From: a virus
IMG/VR virus record: IMGVR_UViG_3300036900_000066
Coordinates: 1 to 47,472 of that record
Strand: one strand, 5' to 3'
Length of the DNA: 47,472 nucleotides
Of the stretch, positions 21,690 through 31,782 are shown one piece after another. The notes beneath the pieces were generated by a model. It ran no database searches and had not been told where the DNA came from. It saw nothing but the letters and a program-made list of their open reading frames with translations. Numbering within the stretch: the first letter of the stretch is position 1; each line of letters begins with the position of its first letter. Made by a program: the position numbers and the translations under genes.

Positions 21690-24666
21690 CCAGGTAGAAC
21701 TGTTATTTCAGTTCAACACCGAAGGTGCGTCACAACTCGACGTAGTTGCCAAGATCGTAGAGCAACTTGGCCAGAAGTCCGCGCTTACCGGCGGGCAAAT
21801 CAACATCGTCGAGCAAGCCCTGAATGCTCTCGTAAAGTCGGGTTCCAGTGCACAGCAAGCCCTGCAATCAGTGGCACTGTCCGGCGCGTCCGTCGGCAAG
21901 GAAGCGGCGAGCGCGGCCAAGGCTCTGCTAGAAGAGGCGGCGGCATCCTCGGCTGTAGCGGCTGCGTCGACCAGTGCGGCGGCGGGAATCCGCTCGGTCG
22001 GTACCGCTTCCGAGGCGTCGGTGCCCAAGCTGGCAGCGGCCAGCGCCGCGCTGCGCGGGCTCGATGGCTCAATGAACCTCCGCGCTGCCGAGCGGTTCCT
22101 AAGCACGTTTCAGGGTTTGGGACCGGTACTGCAAGCGGCATTCCCACTGTTTGGGGCGGTCGCGTTCGTCGAGATATTAGAGCAAGGCGTCGATAAGGTT
22201 GGGAAGCTCTACAACGCATGGGACCCGGTCCTTAAAGCCGAAAAAGATTCGCTGAAGATCCTCCAGGATTCCACAAGGGAACTGGAAAGCATGATCTCGA
22301 AGTCGGAACGGCTGACACTTGAAACCCGTAAGCGCCAGTTCGGTACGCAATTTGAGGATCGCGAAAAGGGCGACCTCGCAAGACTGGATGCGTCGGAAGC
22401 AAATGCGCTGGTCGAGCAGATCAAACAGCAGATTGCTGATGCCCGAGCACGCGTCCTGGCTGGCACGACTCCCGCTACTGGTCCCTCTACGTTTGTCGGC
22501 AAGGGAGGCGCGGAGTTTAGTAGACCCGGACAACCGGAGTCGTTGACCTACGACGCGCGCGCAGCGCGTGAGCAGATTGTCGGCCTTGATGCCAAACTCG
22601 AAGATGCCATTTACAAGGCTAAACTAGCGACTCAGGAAGCGGCGGCGGCTGATGCCGATATTGCCAAGGATCGCACTGACAAGTCCCGCGAATCCGCCCG
22701 CAAGGTCGACGCGATCAATAAGCAGATCGAGGCCATCAAGGAACGCGCCCTAGCGCTTGCGGACAAGGCTGAACTCGGCACCGGTCCACTGGCAACCATT
22801 GAAGAGGCGCGCCGCGCGGAGAATCGTCGGTATGCCAACGAAAAAGCGGATCTAGCGGTACAGATTCGCGATAACCGGCTGGGTGGTCCCGATACCGTTC
22901 GCACTCCGCAAAGCTCGTTTGACGCACTCGGTAGGGCGCAGGACGCGGCCCATACACAAGCACTGGCCGCGCTCGACACAGAGAAGATCACAGCGCAAGC
23001 CAAGGCCGCTGCCGACTATGCCGACGCCGTTAACAAGGTTCGCGGCGAGTGGGAAAAGCTCGACCAGGAAATAGCGAAGGACAAATTCAGCGCCGCCGAA
23101 GCGAAAATCCGCGCGATGGTCAAGGCGCACGAGGATCTAGTTAAAGCCGCCGAAAAGAGCAACAAAGTAGCTGACCTGGGCGACAAGGCAGACGAGGCTG
23201 GGTTGCAGTTGCAGTTCCGCAAGGTCACGACCCTGGCGAATCTGGCCGCGCCGATTGGTTCGACCTCCGGCGCATTAGATGCGGCGGCGTCGGCCTACCA
23301 GCAGCGGTTGGCGCTCATCAAGCAAATCGACGCCATCGAGCAACGCGGTATTGATCGCGAGGCGGCACTGTCGGCGCTCAAGGGCGACGAATACAACAAG
23401 GATCTGGCCGTAGCCCAGGAGCGGCTGAAGCTCACCCAGGAAGAAGGTGAGGCGGCGGTCGATTACGCCATAAAAGTGGCTGAGATCGAGCGCAAGCGCC
23501 TGGAGGACGCGCGGACAGCAGCCGGGAAGGTGTTCGATGCTCTGGTTGCAAGCGGCCACGCCAGCTTTGCTGATTTCGTCAAAGGAATCGCGCTCACGCA
23601 AGGCCGCGCCATTTTCCAGAACGTCACAGAAGGGCTGTTTAAGAGCACCAGCGCAACGCTGGGCGGGATCATCTCTAAGGACTCACCCTTGGCGGGGTTG
23701 TTCAAGGGGACACTGCTAGAGCCTCAGGAAAAGACCGCGCTGGACGTTCACACCCAGGCGATGCTGACGCATACCAAGGCGCTACTATTGGCGTCGGGCG
23801 TCGGTGGGGCTGGAGTCACCGGGGCGCTGGCGGGGAGTTTACCGCTCAATCTCGGCGGCGGTACGGCGGCGGGACTCATTGGGCTGTTCGGGTCCGATGT
23901 GAACGGCATCACCGGCCAGGGTTCGCTGACTTCGTCGGGTGGCGTTCTGGATAAAGTGGTCGGCAAAAGCGTCACATCGACCATCGGTCAGATACTCGGT
24001 GGGGCCGCGCTGATTCCTGCCGGCGGATTGTTCGCTGGGATCAGCGGCACTTACACGAAACCGGGCGGAGGGTATGCCGCGCAACTCAGCACGGCCCAGC
24101 GCGTCGGCAATATCGCGGGTTCCGCTGGTGCGGTTGCGACCGGAGCTTACGGCGTATACCAGGGAATTGAAGAAGGCGGAGCGCGCGGAGCGACTGGGGC
24201 AATCGGATCGGCGCTCGGTGTAGCCGCACTGATCCCCGGCCCGCAACAGCCGTTCGTGATGGCGGCGGCGCTGATCGCGGGGATGGTCAAGGGGTTACTC
24301 CCCGATCCGAAGTCCGCGTTCGATAACGCTCAAAACAAAATCCTCAACAACAACAAATTCATCACACCGGACCCACTGAGCGGCCAGTTTGATGTAGCGA
24401 CCGGGGCCAATTCGACCGCCATTGCAACGCGGTGGGCACCGTCGCCGGTGGTTGCCGGTTCGGACGTTATCAACAACAACTCCAGGGGACAGACGCGGGT
24501 GATCGTGCAGAACAACACGACGGTTCACCTGAACGCGCTCGATTACGATTCCCTGGCAAGCAGGGCTGACGATCTGGCGAAGGTGATCGGTGATGCAACC
24601 CGCGCGGGCAACCCGGATATGCAAATCGGGATCAACCGCGTGGTGTTTGGACCGGGCGCGGCGTAA
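21682..24666 (+). CDS. Tape measure protein
   Basis: A 994-residue protein, the length ruler of the tail. It is mostly helical: an Ala/Ser-rich start, a first hydrophobic stretch (residues 155-180), a very long charged coiled coil (about 190-640), and a second hydrophobic/Gly-rich part (about 660-890, e.g. ASGVGGAGVTGALAGSLPL) that may insert in the host membrane. At about 0.15 nm per residue it predicts a tail near 150 nm. It starts at GTG inside the chaperone extension. No lysozyme or peptidase domain is seen in it. Confidence 0.9.
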   Translation: MADQVELLFQFNTEGASQLDVVAKIVEQLGQKSALTGGQINIVEQALNALVKSGSSAQQALQSVALSGASVGKEAASAAKALLEEAAASSAVAAASTSAAAGIRSVGTASEASVPKLAAASAALRGLDGSMNLRAAERFLSTFQGLGPVLQAAFPLFGAVAFVEILEQGVDKVGKLYNAWDPVLKAEKDSLKILQDSTRELESMISKSERLTLETRKRQFGTQFEDREKGDLARLDASEANALVEQIKQQIADARARVLAGTTPATGPSTFVGKGGAEFSRPGQPESLTYDARAAREQIVGLDAKLEDAIYKAKLATQEAAAADADIAKDRTDKSRESARKVDAINKQIEAIKERALALADKAELGTGPLATIEEARRAENRRYANEKADLAVQIRDNRLGGPDTVRTPQSSFDALGRAQDAAHTQALAALDTEKITAQAKAAADYADAVNKVRGEWEKLDQEIAKDKFSAAEAKIRAMVKAHEDLVKAAEKSNKVADLGDKADEAGLQLQFRKVTTLANLAAPIGSTSGALDAAASAYQQRLALIKQIDAIEQRGIDREAALSALKGDEYNKDLAVAQERLKLTQEEGEAAVDYAIKVAEIERKRLEDARTAAGKVFDALVASGHASFADFVKGIALTQGRAIFQNVTEGLFKSTSATLGGIISKDSPLAGLFKGTLLEPQEKTALDVHTQAMLTHTKALLLASGVGGAGVTGALAGSLPLNLGGGTAAGLIGLFGSDVNGITGQGSLTSSGGVLDKVVGKSVTSTIGQILGGAALIPAGGLFAGISGTYTKPGGGYAAQLSTAQRVGNIAGSAGAVATGAYGVYQGIEEGGARGATGAIGSALGVAALIPGPQQPFVMAAALIAGMVKGLLPDPKSAFDNAQNKILNNNKFITPDPLSGQFDVATGANSTAIATRWAPSPVVAGSDVINNNSRGQTRVIVQNNTTVHLNALDYDSLASRADDLAKVIGDATRAGNPDMQIGINRVVFGPGAA

Positions 24667-25412
24667 TGGCCGGTTCCTTCCCAACGCTCAGCGGCGGTAC
24701 GACCGTGATGTACCCGCTGCGGATGAAGGTATCGTGCCTGACACGCATCCAGCGAGGCGCGAATGCGGCGGAACAACGCTATGCGGTGGCTGCTCCCTTC
24801 GCCACGTTCGACGCGACGTATACCAACCTATCGGCGGCGGATCAAGCGACCGTCCAGGGGTTCCACGATTCACAGAAGGGCGCGTTCGACTCGACGTGGT
24901 CTCTGACGTTCGACGGCAAGACGTTCACGGGGATGCGGTTCCTTCAGGACGAACTGAAGTGGACGGAAACCATCCCTAACCGCTGGACCACGGGGCTTCA
25001 ATTCGCGGGATTCTATCCGGCGATTGTTTCTCCACCGGACAGTTTCCCCGCCCTGCCAAGTGGCGCGGTGACGCAGCTTCCGTGGTCGAAGCGGCGGACG
25101 TATGAAACCAACTTCACCGACATGGAGGTTGGCATACGGCACGCGACCGCAGTGCGCGGCGGCGGGCTGACGAACTTCCCGACCGGGCCGGAGTTGCGCT
25201 GGGACATCCAGCTTCACGCGATCCGGCCAGCGGACGCGGAGAATCACATTAAGTTTTTCATCTCTCAGCATGGCCGGTTTGGGTCGTTCAGCTTCACGGA
25301 CCCCGACACGCTGGTAACCTCCACTGGTTGCCGGTACGACTCGGACGATCTGACCGTCGGCTACGACGGATACAACCGCTGCTCGATTTCCTTAACCATC
25401 GTCAAAACGTGA
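24666..25412 (+). CDS. Distal tail / minor tail protein with internal duplication (DUF2460-like)
   Basis: A 248-residue protein following the tape measure by TAATG. Two similar halves are visible: residues about 15-110 (...FHDSQKGAFDSTWSLTFDGK...) and 150-248 (RWDIQLHAIRPADAEN, HGRFGSFSFTDPDTLV, GYNRCSISLTIV). Both have the 'helix, G-x-F-x-S-F-x-F' pattern followed by strands. This resembles lambda M-like or DUF2460 tail tip proteins that sit at the tube's end. A duplicated version is less common. Confidence 0.65.
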   Translation: MAGSFPTLSGGTTVMYPLRMKVSCLTRIQRGANAAEQRYAVAAPFATFDATYTNLSAADQATVQGFHDSQKGAFDSTWSLTFDGKTFTGMRFLQDELKWTETIPNRWTTGLQFAGFYPAIVSPPDSFPALPSGAVTQLPWSKRRTYETNFTDMEVGIRHATAVRGGGLTNFPTGPELRWDIQLHAIRPADAENHIKFFISQHGRFGSFSFTDPDTLVTSTGCRYDSDDLTVGYDGYNRCSISLTIVKT

Positions 25413-25651
25413 TGAAACTCCTGGCCCTACTCGCGCTCATGGCGGGCGCGGCGAACCCACAGCAACCTGTGGACCCATTCGCCTTGCCGAACGCAATGGC
25501 GGCGGCGTACAGCGAGTGGGGCGCACTCTACGCGCGGCGCTGGTCAACCGTGGGACCGCACGCGATCAGCGCCCAGGAAATGCGAGCCTTCGACCGCTAT
25601 CTCGACAGCGTGAACGCCCTGAAAAAGTTTGTAAAGCCTCAATACCAATAG
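25412..25651 (+). CDS. Small exported protein
   Basis: A 79-residue protein beginning MKLLALLALMAGAANPQ, a compact signal peptide with A-x-A type cleavage. The rest is a mixed-charge helix with few Cys. It starts in TGATG of the previous stop and lies directly before the hub gene, an unusual place for an exported protein. Function is unknown; it could be an entry or periplasmic factor. Confidence 0.55.
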   Translation: MKLLALLALMAGAANPQQPVDPFALPNAMAAAYSEWGALYARRWSTVGPHAISAQEMRAFDRYLDSVNALKKFVKPQYQ

Positions 25652-28600
25652 ATGCCAGTCGGATCGATATACACAGCGAAGGACGCCGCTTCGACCGTGA
25701 TGCCGTTGCTTTTGGCAACGATCACGTTCAGCGATGGAACCGTGCTGCGTCTCTCCACTCACGATCTGACCGGTGGGGCAACCTACGGCGGCAATTCCTA
25801 CCTGCCATACATCGTCAACAAGGAAATCGCGGCGACACAGGCGCTCGGGGAGCAAGGTATCGACTTCCCCGCCTCGGTCAACCTCCGGCTGGCCGATTCC
25901 AATTACACACTCTGGTCGAACTACGAAGTAAACCACGGCTTCAAGGGTTCAAGGCTTGAGCTCGTCGCCGTCATGTACGACGTGGTAGCGAACGCCTATT
26001 CTAGCGACTCGCGTACCATCTTTCGCGGAACCTGCAAGGAACCTGGCGGGAAGCTGCCACAGCACGACGGCAAAATATTGACGGTCGGATTCGCCTCCAG
26101 GTTCAACATGACGGACCTTCCGTTGCCCGCGCTGAAGGTCCAAACCAGCTGCCCATGGATATTCCCGGAGACATTGACGGAACGGCAGGACGGGGCCGAC
26201 AATTCCAACTCGCTGTTTTATCAGTGCGGGTATTCGCCAGACGCCACGGGAGCGAACGCGCGCGGGAACCTCGTCGGCGGGGTTGTGGCTACTACCTGCC
26301 CGCTTACGGCTGACGCTTGCAAGGCGCGCGGGATGTTCGAGAAGGACTCGGCCAGCCGCGTGACCGGTCGATTTGGTGGAATCCAATGGAACCCACCAGG
26401 GCAGACACAGCACGTCCGCAACTACATCAGCGGCAAATTCTCCGACGTTGTGGCGTCCTCGAATCAGGCCAGATACGGCGATTACATCCCCATGCTCTAC
26501 GGGCGCGCATGGACGGAGCCGCTCGTTATCAACACTCTGCCTGACGGTAATTTCCTGACGATCACGGCGGTCGTCTGTTTCGGCCAAGTCGATGCGATTT
26601 TCGACGTGGTTGTGAACGATTACCACATCCCGCACACGTACAACGATACCGAATCCCCGATCAGCACTGGCCCCGGCGTGTCGAACAGCACCGACGCTGC
26701 CAAGAGCGGCTGGTGGATCTGCCTGAACAAAGGCGACCGCGACGGAGCACCCGGTACAGCCGGGTCCGGCGAAGATCCTTACGGGTCGTATTGCACGCTG
26801 AGAATTACCGTACCGCTGAAGGTTGCGGCGGCGGGGTCCATCCCGACCGTGCGCGTGTACGCCGAGAAAGGTTCGAGCTACCCGGCGGATCAGATTAAAG
26901 ACATCCTCCAGAACTGGGCGGGATGGGACGCGGCGGAACTGAATGGCTCGTCCTTCACCGCTGCGACCTCGGTAGACGCGGCGGTCATTCCTTACGAGTA
27001 CCAGCCGGGAGCGGCCTCGACGCGCCACCGGTTCACGTCCTCGCTTTACCTGAAGCAGTCGCAAACAGTGGCCGACGTATTGCGCGGCCTGCGGATCTGC
27101 CGACGCGGAATCCTCGGGCCGGATGGTACGGGCCTGCTGCGGCTTGGGACCAAGCAAACCCTGGCCGATCAGCAACCGGCCCCGATCATTGGCTCGAATT
27201 ACTTGACGGCCATCGCGTCCAAGCACGCCGACGGAACAGCGGCCAGTGGGTACGTCGCGTATCGGTTTGACGAGTCGAACATTATCGGGTTCCCGAAGGT
27301 CACACTCCTGACCAATGGAAACACCTATTCCGTACAGTTTCAGAACGCCGATAACAGCCATTCTGTTGACTCACTCCAGGTCATAGACTCCGACGATATT
27401 CGGAGATCGGGTCAGAACATCCCCGGCACATTCGCTGTACAGGGCGCGGATAATTTCGATCTGCTGCATCACCTGGTTGCGGCGGACATGGCGGAACACT
27501 TTCGCGGCAACTGGCGCGATGATACCGGCGGGTCTATCGAAGTGGATGTTATCGCCTCGATTCGCGCGGTCCATCTCAGTGTCGGCGATATCGTCCTGTT
27601 GAATTGGGCATTGCTGGGCATCAATAACCAGTTATTCCGCGTGACCAGCATCGCCCCGACCACGGACTTTGAAACGGCCACGGTAGGGCTGACGTGGCAC
27701 AACGACGACTGGTACGTGGATACCTTCGGGCAAGAGGGACAGGCCGCATTCACGAAGCGCTTTCGGGATAAGCTACTGCGTCCGTCGTTCCCGTGGCTAC
27801 CCTATGGAGAGCAGCCGGTCGTTGGAGATTCGATATTCAACCGCACCGATTGGAGCTTTGGAATTTCTCTGAGCTACACGCTGGCGGCGGACGGAAGCGC
27901 GATCCCGCAAATCACGATCAGCGGGCGCAAGATCGTCAACACGACCAGCGAATCTTTGGCCCCACCGATAGTACCAGTCCAGGGGACGACGGCCAACGCC
28001 GGCGGCACCATCGCGGGCGGCGGTTCGGTGTATGTCAAACTCGTGGCCGTCAACGCGGCGGGGGAATTATCGTCCCTGTCGAACCTCACGACCATCGGCG
28101 TTCCTGCTGGCACGAACACCAACACGGTAACCATTCCCGACTTGCTGTGGGACGCCGATACAGCAACCTATCTGGTTTTCGCGGGCGTCAATCCGAACGC
28201 GCTTTCTTACCAAATTGGCGGCTCCGGTATGCCGTCCTCGATCACGCTGACGGATCTGTCGGTGGCACTGTGGGGGCCACCGGACGGCGAGTTCGATAAG
28301 TACCGCATCCGCATCAAACTCATGGCACATGCCGGGGTGTGGGGCTGGCCGATTTCGGCGCTCACATCCACGTCGGTAGAGGTTGCCTCGCGTCCTTCGC
28401 CTGGGTTCACCACCAACCAGTATGCGGGTTATGACCTGACGTGGTTCGGGCAAGCCGACAGCACCGGAAACCTGCCGATAGCTAATTTCAGAATCGCATC
28501 GAACGATGACAAGACGATAACTTTCGCCGGTGGCGCTCCCGATCCAGTGGCGCTCGGGATGCAACCCGGAGACGTAGTTGTGATCCGATCCATACCGACG

Positions 28601-29266
28601 TTCGGAACGGACGCATTCGGCGATTACATCGAAGATGCGAATTGGATAAGCTGCTTTTCGCCTGCCGGTATTCCAGTGGACGATGAGATCGGACTGATAG
28701 TCCGCTTCATCGCGGGAACCGGACGCGGTCAATCCGTGGTTATCACGAAAAACACCGGCACGCGGATCTATGCCGAGTTTGGCTTCGTGCCGGATTCGAC
28801 CTCGCGCTACATTATCGAAGCTCCCACCGGTCAAACCATCGACACGGAATCGATCAACAATTCGGATCCGAATGGAGACTTCTCGTTCGAGGTCCCGGCG
28901 CTCAATTACTCGAAGATGGCGACCATCATTCAGGTTTTCACGCTGGATGGAGGCGGGAATGAATCCGTCGAGGCGCAGTCGCCGGTTCGCGACTTCTATC
29001 TATTCGGACTGGGCTTGAAGTCCAAAGTCGTAACAGCGGACTATACGGTTCAGCCGGAAGATCAGGTTATCCAAGCCGATTCGAGCGCTGGGCCGTTCGT
29101 CATCACCCTTCTGCCGGTGGCGCGCTATACGCACCCCATATACATCAAGAAAATCAGCACGGACAGTAATACTGTCACTGTGGCGCCCGCCGTAGACATC
29201 GACGGCGCGGCGAGCGTGGTTCTGGTTTTAGAGAACGACGCAACCGGGATTGCTCCAGGAGTATAG
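25652..29266 (+). CDS. Tail hub / baseplate protein (J-like fusion)
   Basis: A 1204-residue protein. Residues 1-160 form a beta-rich start (YTAKDAASTVMPLLLATITFSDG). Residues 165-270 carry a Cys-containing Phage_BR0599/DUF2163-like segment (TSCPWIF, FYQCGYSPDA, TTCPLTADACKARGMF, RFGGIQWNPP). The middle (about 270-700) is the J-type hub, with Ig/FN3-like strands later. The C-terminal 80 residues (VVTADYTVQPEDQVI...) form a beta module also found in the fiber gene at 33463. It likely contacts the tube, fibers and host surface. No signal peptide is seen. Confidence 0.75.
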   Translation: MPVGSIYTAKDAASTVMPLLLATITFSDGTVLRLSTHDLTGGATYGGNSYLPYIVNKEIAATQALGEQGIDFPASVNLRLADSNYTLWSNYEVNHGFKGSRLELVAVMYDVVANAYSSDSRTIFRGTCKEPGGKLPQHDGKILTVGFASRFNMTDLPLPALKVQTSCPWIFPETLTERQDGADNSNSLFYQCGYSPDATGANARGNLVGGVVATTCPLTADACKARGMFEKDSASRVTGRFGGIQWNPPGQTQHVRNYISGKFSDVVASSNQARYGDYIPMLYGRAWTEPLVINTLPDGNFLTITAVVCFGQVDAIFDVVVNDYHIPHTYNDTESPISTGPGVSNSTDAAKSGWWICLNKGDRDGAPGTAGSGEDPYGSYCTLRITVPLKVAAAGSIPTVRVYAEKGSSYPADQIKDILQNWAGWDAAELNGSSFTAATSVDAAVIPYEYQPGAASTRHRFTSSLYLKQSQTVADVLRGLRICRRGILGPDGTGLLRLGTKQTLADQQPAPIIGSNYLTAIASKHADGTAASGYVAYRFDESNIIGFPKVTLLTNGNTYSVQFQNADNSHSVDSLQVIDSDDIRRSGQNIPGTFAVQGADNFDLLHHLVAADMAEHFRGNWRDDTGGSIEVDVIASIRAVHLSVGDIVLLNWALLGINNQLFRVTSIAPTTDFETATVGLTWHNDDWYVDTFGQEGQAAFTKRFRDKLLRPSFPWLPYGEQPVVGDSIFNRTDWSFGISLSYTLAADGSAIPQITISGRKIVNTTSESLAPPIVPVQGTTANAGGTIAGGGSVYVKLVAVNAAGELSSLSNLTTIGVPAGTNTNTVTIPDLLWDADTATYLVFAGVNPNALSYQIGGSGMPSSITLTDLSVALWGPPDGEFDKYRIRIKLMAHAGVWGWPISALTSTSVEVASRPSPGFTTNQYAGYDLTWFGQADSTGNLPIANFRIASNDDKTITFAGGAPDPVALGMQPGDVVVIRSIPTFGTDAFGDYIEDANWISCFSPAGIPVDDEIGLIVRFIAGTGRGQSVVITKNTGTRIYAEFGFVPDSTSRYIIEAPTGQTIDTESINNSDPNGDFSFEVPALNYSKMATIIQVFTLDGGGNESVEAQSPVRDFYLFGLGLKSKVVTADYTVQPEDQVIQADSSAGPFVITLLPVARYTHPIYIKKISTDSNTVTVAPAVDIDGAASVVLVLENDATGIAPGV

Positions 29267-31234
29267 ATGCCAGCGCGCGAGTGGATTCAACTTTACGGCA
29301 GCGGCACCCCGGTAACGGTTCCCGGCGGCGGAGGTGGCGGCGGGGTCACCCCCGGCAACCCGACGATCCTGGCTGTTTCAGTGATCGATGTAACGCGAGC
29401 CTCGGACGGCAGGCCACAGAAGCGGGTCACGGTTCAGTACACCCCGCCGGGACCGCTCGGATCGTTTACCGGCGTAAACGTATACCTGGACCATCCCGAT
29501 TCCAGTGGAACGCTGGCGATTGCAGACGGCACCCAAGCGGCTGATGGAACCGTTGCGGCCAGTGGAAACTTCACCCCGCAGTCTATCGGCAACTTTCCAT
29601 TCGATCCTGCCAACCCCAGTGTCGTGTTCGAGGCCGATGCACCAGCGGGGTACGAATACTGGCGCGTTTATCTCACCCCGACATCCAATAGCATCCAGGT
29701 TCCGGTGGTTCAGTTCGGCATGGCGGGTGCCTCGCCGAGCTACCAGTTTCTAGTTGCCCCGCCCGCCACGATCAGCACCGGGCGCGAGTTTGCCCCGCTT
29801 GTTTCCGGCGCGGCGCTTTCATCTATCCCGACAGGCTGGGGAGCCAATCCGCACATCGCATCAGCGGATTCCGGCGATCAGTATTTCGAGTTTCGCGTCA
29901 CATGGACCTGGCCGACGTTCGATCAGAACTTTCAGACGTTGGGCGGAGTAAACATCGTCCTCGATGACGGCGTTTCGCGTAAGGTCATCGGTCAAGTGTG
30001 GGTGCCGGATACTGTGCAGCCGGGGGTTGTGTCGGTCGAGGCTGATGCGCTGTTCGCTTCCACCCACATAACCGTTCAGCCGGGGACCAAAGCGTACAGC
30101 GTTTGGATCGTCTCATTTAACAAGCAGGGGCAGGTAAATAGAATCGACACAGTAACGCCGGTCGTGGCGTTCAACATCACGAGAAACACCGGCACGGCGG
30201 GGCAGGAATACACGTCGCTGGTGAGCTCCGACGGCGTCCACGCGCTTGTCACCGTGGCTCCGGTTGCGGGCGCGGACGGAACGTCGCTGTTGAGAATTAC
30301 CGGGTATTTCGCGGCCCCCTCCGATCCGTCTTTCGGAGGCGCTGAGATTGTCGCGCTCAAGCCGGACGGGAACTACTACAGCATCATATCCGGCAGGCTG
30401 ACGCCGCTTCAGAACGACATCAGCCAGCCCCCGAGTGTCGAGTCGTGGACGTTCTACCTGCGATCCATCGACATCAACGGCAGGCGCAATACCATCGTGG
30501 GCGGTACCACCCCGTCTATCGTACTCAGCGTGGGGAACGCGGGCGGGGTGCTCAATCTTGCCCGCGCTGCCGGTTCGTCATTCTCCAGCGAGTTCCAGAT
30601 TTCCGGTGGCGTGTTCAAGGTTCTGAACCTGTCGGCGGCGACGGTGACCACGGGGATTCTGCAAGTCGGCGGCGGCGGTGGCAAGGTTTCACAGTTCAAG
30701 ATATTCGACACGCTTGGGTCGATCATCGGATTCATCGGCGACGATACTGGCGGGACCGGGTATGTCGGTGCGTGGTTCAAGCAGGCCCGCATCGGTGGAA
30801 CATCTCCCAGCACGGCACCACTTCAGGCGGACACGAGCGGGAACGTTTCGATTGTAAACGCCACGATCACCAGCACGTCGGGCACATCCACGGCGACGAT
30901 TAACGCCGCTGCTGTTGACGTTCAGGATTCCTCACTACACCTTGAAGCCAAGATTCTCACAGGGGCGTTCCTTGCACAGAGTATCTCTGGTTTTTACAAC
31001 GGGCAAATGGCCCTCAATTTATGGTCGTTGCTTTTCACCGATTCGGGGTCTGCTGCGGTGGAGATAGGCACAACCAGCGGCAGTACTCCGTATTTCGTTA
31101 AAATGCGCGGGATTAAAGTCCTGGGTGAGCGGCAAACAGGTCCCGGAACCCCCAGTTTCGCGTCTTTATCCGATGCCCAAACGTGGTGCTCGAATCTAAA
31201 TACTGCTCTCCGAAATCACGGGATGATTACCTAG
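29267..31234 (+). CDS. Tail tip / fiber-connecting protein
   Basis: A 655-residue beta-rich protein with a Gly run near its start (PGGGGGGGVTPGNP). FN3-like segments follow (residues 60-400), then a Thr/Ser/Gly-rich C-terminal region (STSGTSTATINAAAVDV) typical of fiber shafts, ending in a helix SDAQTWCSNLNTALRNHG. It starts right after the hub stop. Its stop overlaps a minus-strand stop in the palindrome CTAG (31231-31234). Confidence 0.65.
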   Translation: MPAREWIQLYGSGTPVTVPGGGGGGGVTPGNPTILAVSVIDVTRASDGRPQKRVTVQYTPPGPLGSFTGVNVYLDHPDSSGTLAIADGTQAADGTVAASGNFTPQSIGNFPFDPANPSVVFEADAPAGYEYWRVYLTPTSNSIQVPVVQFGMAGASPSYQFLVAPPATISTGREFAPLVSGAALSSIPTGWGANPHIASADSGDQYFEFRVTWTWPTFDQNFQTLGGVNIVLDDGVSRKVIGQVWVPDTVQPGVVSVEADALFASTHITVQPGTKAYSVWIVSFNKQGQVNRIDTVTPVVAFNITRNTGTAGQEYTSLVSSDGVHALVTVAPVAGADGTSLLRITGYFAAPSDPSFGGAEIVALKPDGNYYSIISGRLTPLQNDISQPPSVESWTFYLRSIDINGRRNTIVGGTTPSIVLSVGNAGGVLNLARAAGSSFSSEFQISGGVFKVLNLSAATVTTGILQVGGGGGKVSQFKIFDTLGSIIGFIGDDTGGTGYVGAWFKQARIGGTSPSTAPLQADTSGNVSIVNATITSTSGTSTATINAAAVDVQDSSLHLEAKILTGAFLAQSISGFYNGQMALNLWSLLFTDSGSAAVEIGTTSGSTPYFVKMRGIKVLGERQTGPGTPSFASLSDAQTWCSNLNTALRNHGMIT

Positions 31235-31602
31235 GGGATGACGGGTGAAGCAACGATGAGATCTGTAGAAGCCACGCCGACGGCGCTGATGACGATATCC
31301 GACATATCCCCGGAAGGGAAGATGGCAATAAAGTCTCCCGCTTCGTCGCGCGCCATCGTGAAATGCGGCTGTGCCTGACGCGACCCAAACATTACGCTTT
31401 TGTATGTAACCAGGATGAAAACGCCAGCGACCTCAGCCGTGGATGGGTGGGCGGTGACTTTAATTCGCGGCGAAAAACACCCGGATGAAAACTGATCCAA
31501 AAAGCTAACTCCATTGCAGTTTGGGGCAATCTGCTCGTATTTCACGGTTGCCTGAGCGAACGCGGCGCTCGCGGTTAAAAGGATCGCGAATAAGGTTTTC
31601 AT
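31231..31602 (-). CDS. Minus-strand exported protein (accessory)
   Basis: A 123-residue protein with signal peptide MKTLFAILLTASAAFAQ. The mature part has two Cys (PNCNGVS, GCFSPR), beta-like repeats (IKVTAHPSTAEVAGVFILVTYKS), and ends DLIVASPVIP. AAGAAAGAG before the ATG acts as a ribosome site. It overlaps the 43-residue basic gene by ATGA, so they form one minus-strand operon between two tail genes. Same strand, size and export signal as the gene at 17638 without visible sequence identity. Confidence 0.6.
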   Translation of the reverse strand: MKTLFAILLTASAAFAQATVKYEQIAPNCNGVSFLDQFSSGCFSPRIKVTAHPSTAEVAGVFILVTYKSVMFGSRQAQPHFTMARDEAGDFIAIFPSGDMSDIVISAVGVASTDLIVASPVIP

Positions 31603-31730
31603 TTGGTTTTCTCTTTCTTGTCCCACCGCGCTTTTGCGGCGGCGCGGGCTATTTCGCTGCGTCTCTTCGGCGTCAGCTTCTTGGATCGGGCGACGGCCAT
31701 TGCAACAGCAGCCGCGTTCTTTTTCTTCAC
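31599..31730 (-). CDS. Small basic 'LTPxRRSEIARxAAxARW' protein
   Basis: A 43-residue protein read on the minus strand from a GTG at 31730: basic start (MKKKNAAAVAMAVARS), then KKLTPKRRSEIARAAAKARW and a Lys-rich tail. This is a small family seen in many bacteria, proposed to be DNA-binding, whose function is not established. ATGA links it to the exported gene. TATCGT and TTGCGC boxes lie upstream (31737-31765). Confidence 0.65.
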   Translation of the reverse strand: MKKKNAAAVAMAVARSKKLTPKRRSEIARAAAKARWDKKEKTK

Positions 31731-31736
31731 GCGCTA

Positions 31737-31765
31737 ACGATACCACGAACGGGATGCTAGCGCAA
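31737..31765 (-). promoter_or_regulatory. Candidate minus-strand promoter
   Basis: TTGCGC (complement at 31760-31765) and TATCGT (complement at 31737-31742) are 17 bp apart, each matching four of six consensus bases. Only 6 nt separate the -10 box from the GTG start, so the transcript would be leaderless. The opposite strand's gene starts at 31783. Confidence 0.35.
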
Positions 31766-31782
31766 GCATCATTCTGGACCCT

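Noticed and set aside
25949-27361. Long minus-strand open frame of 470 codons inside the hub gene
   Set aside because: It is a by-product of GC-rich codon use in the plus-strand hub gene; its Arg/Val-rich composition has no domain, and the plus-strand frame has clear tail domains.
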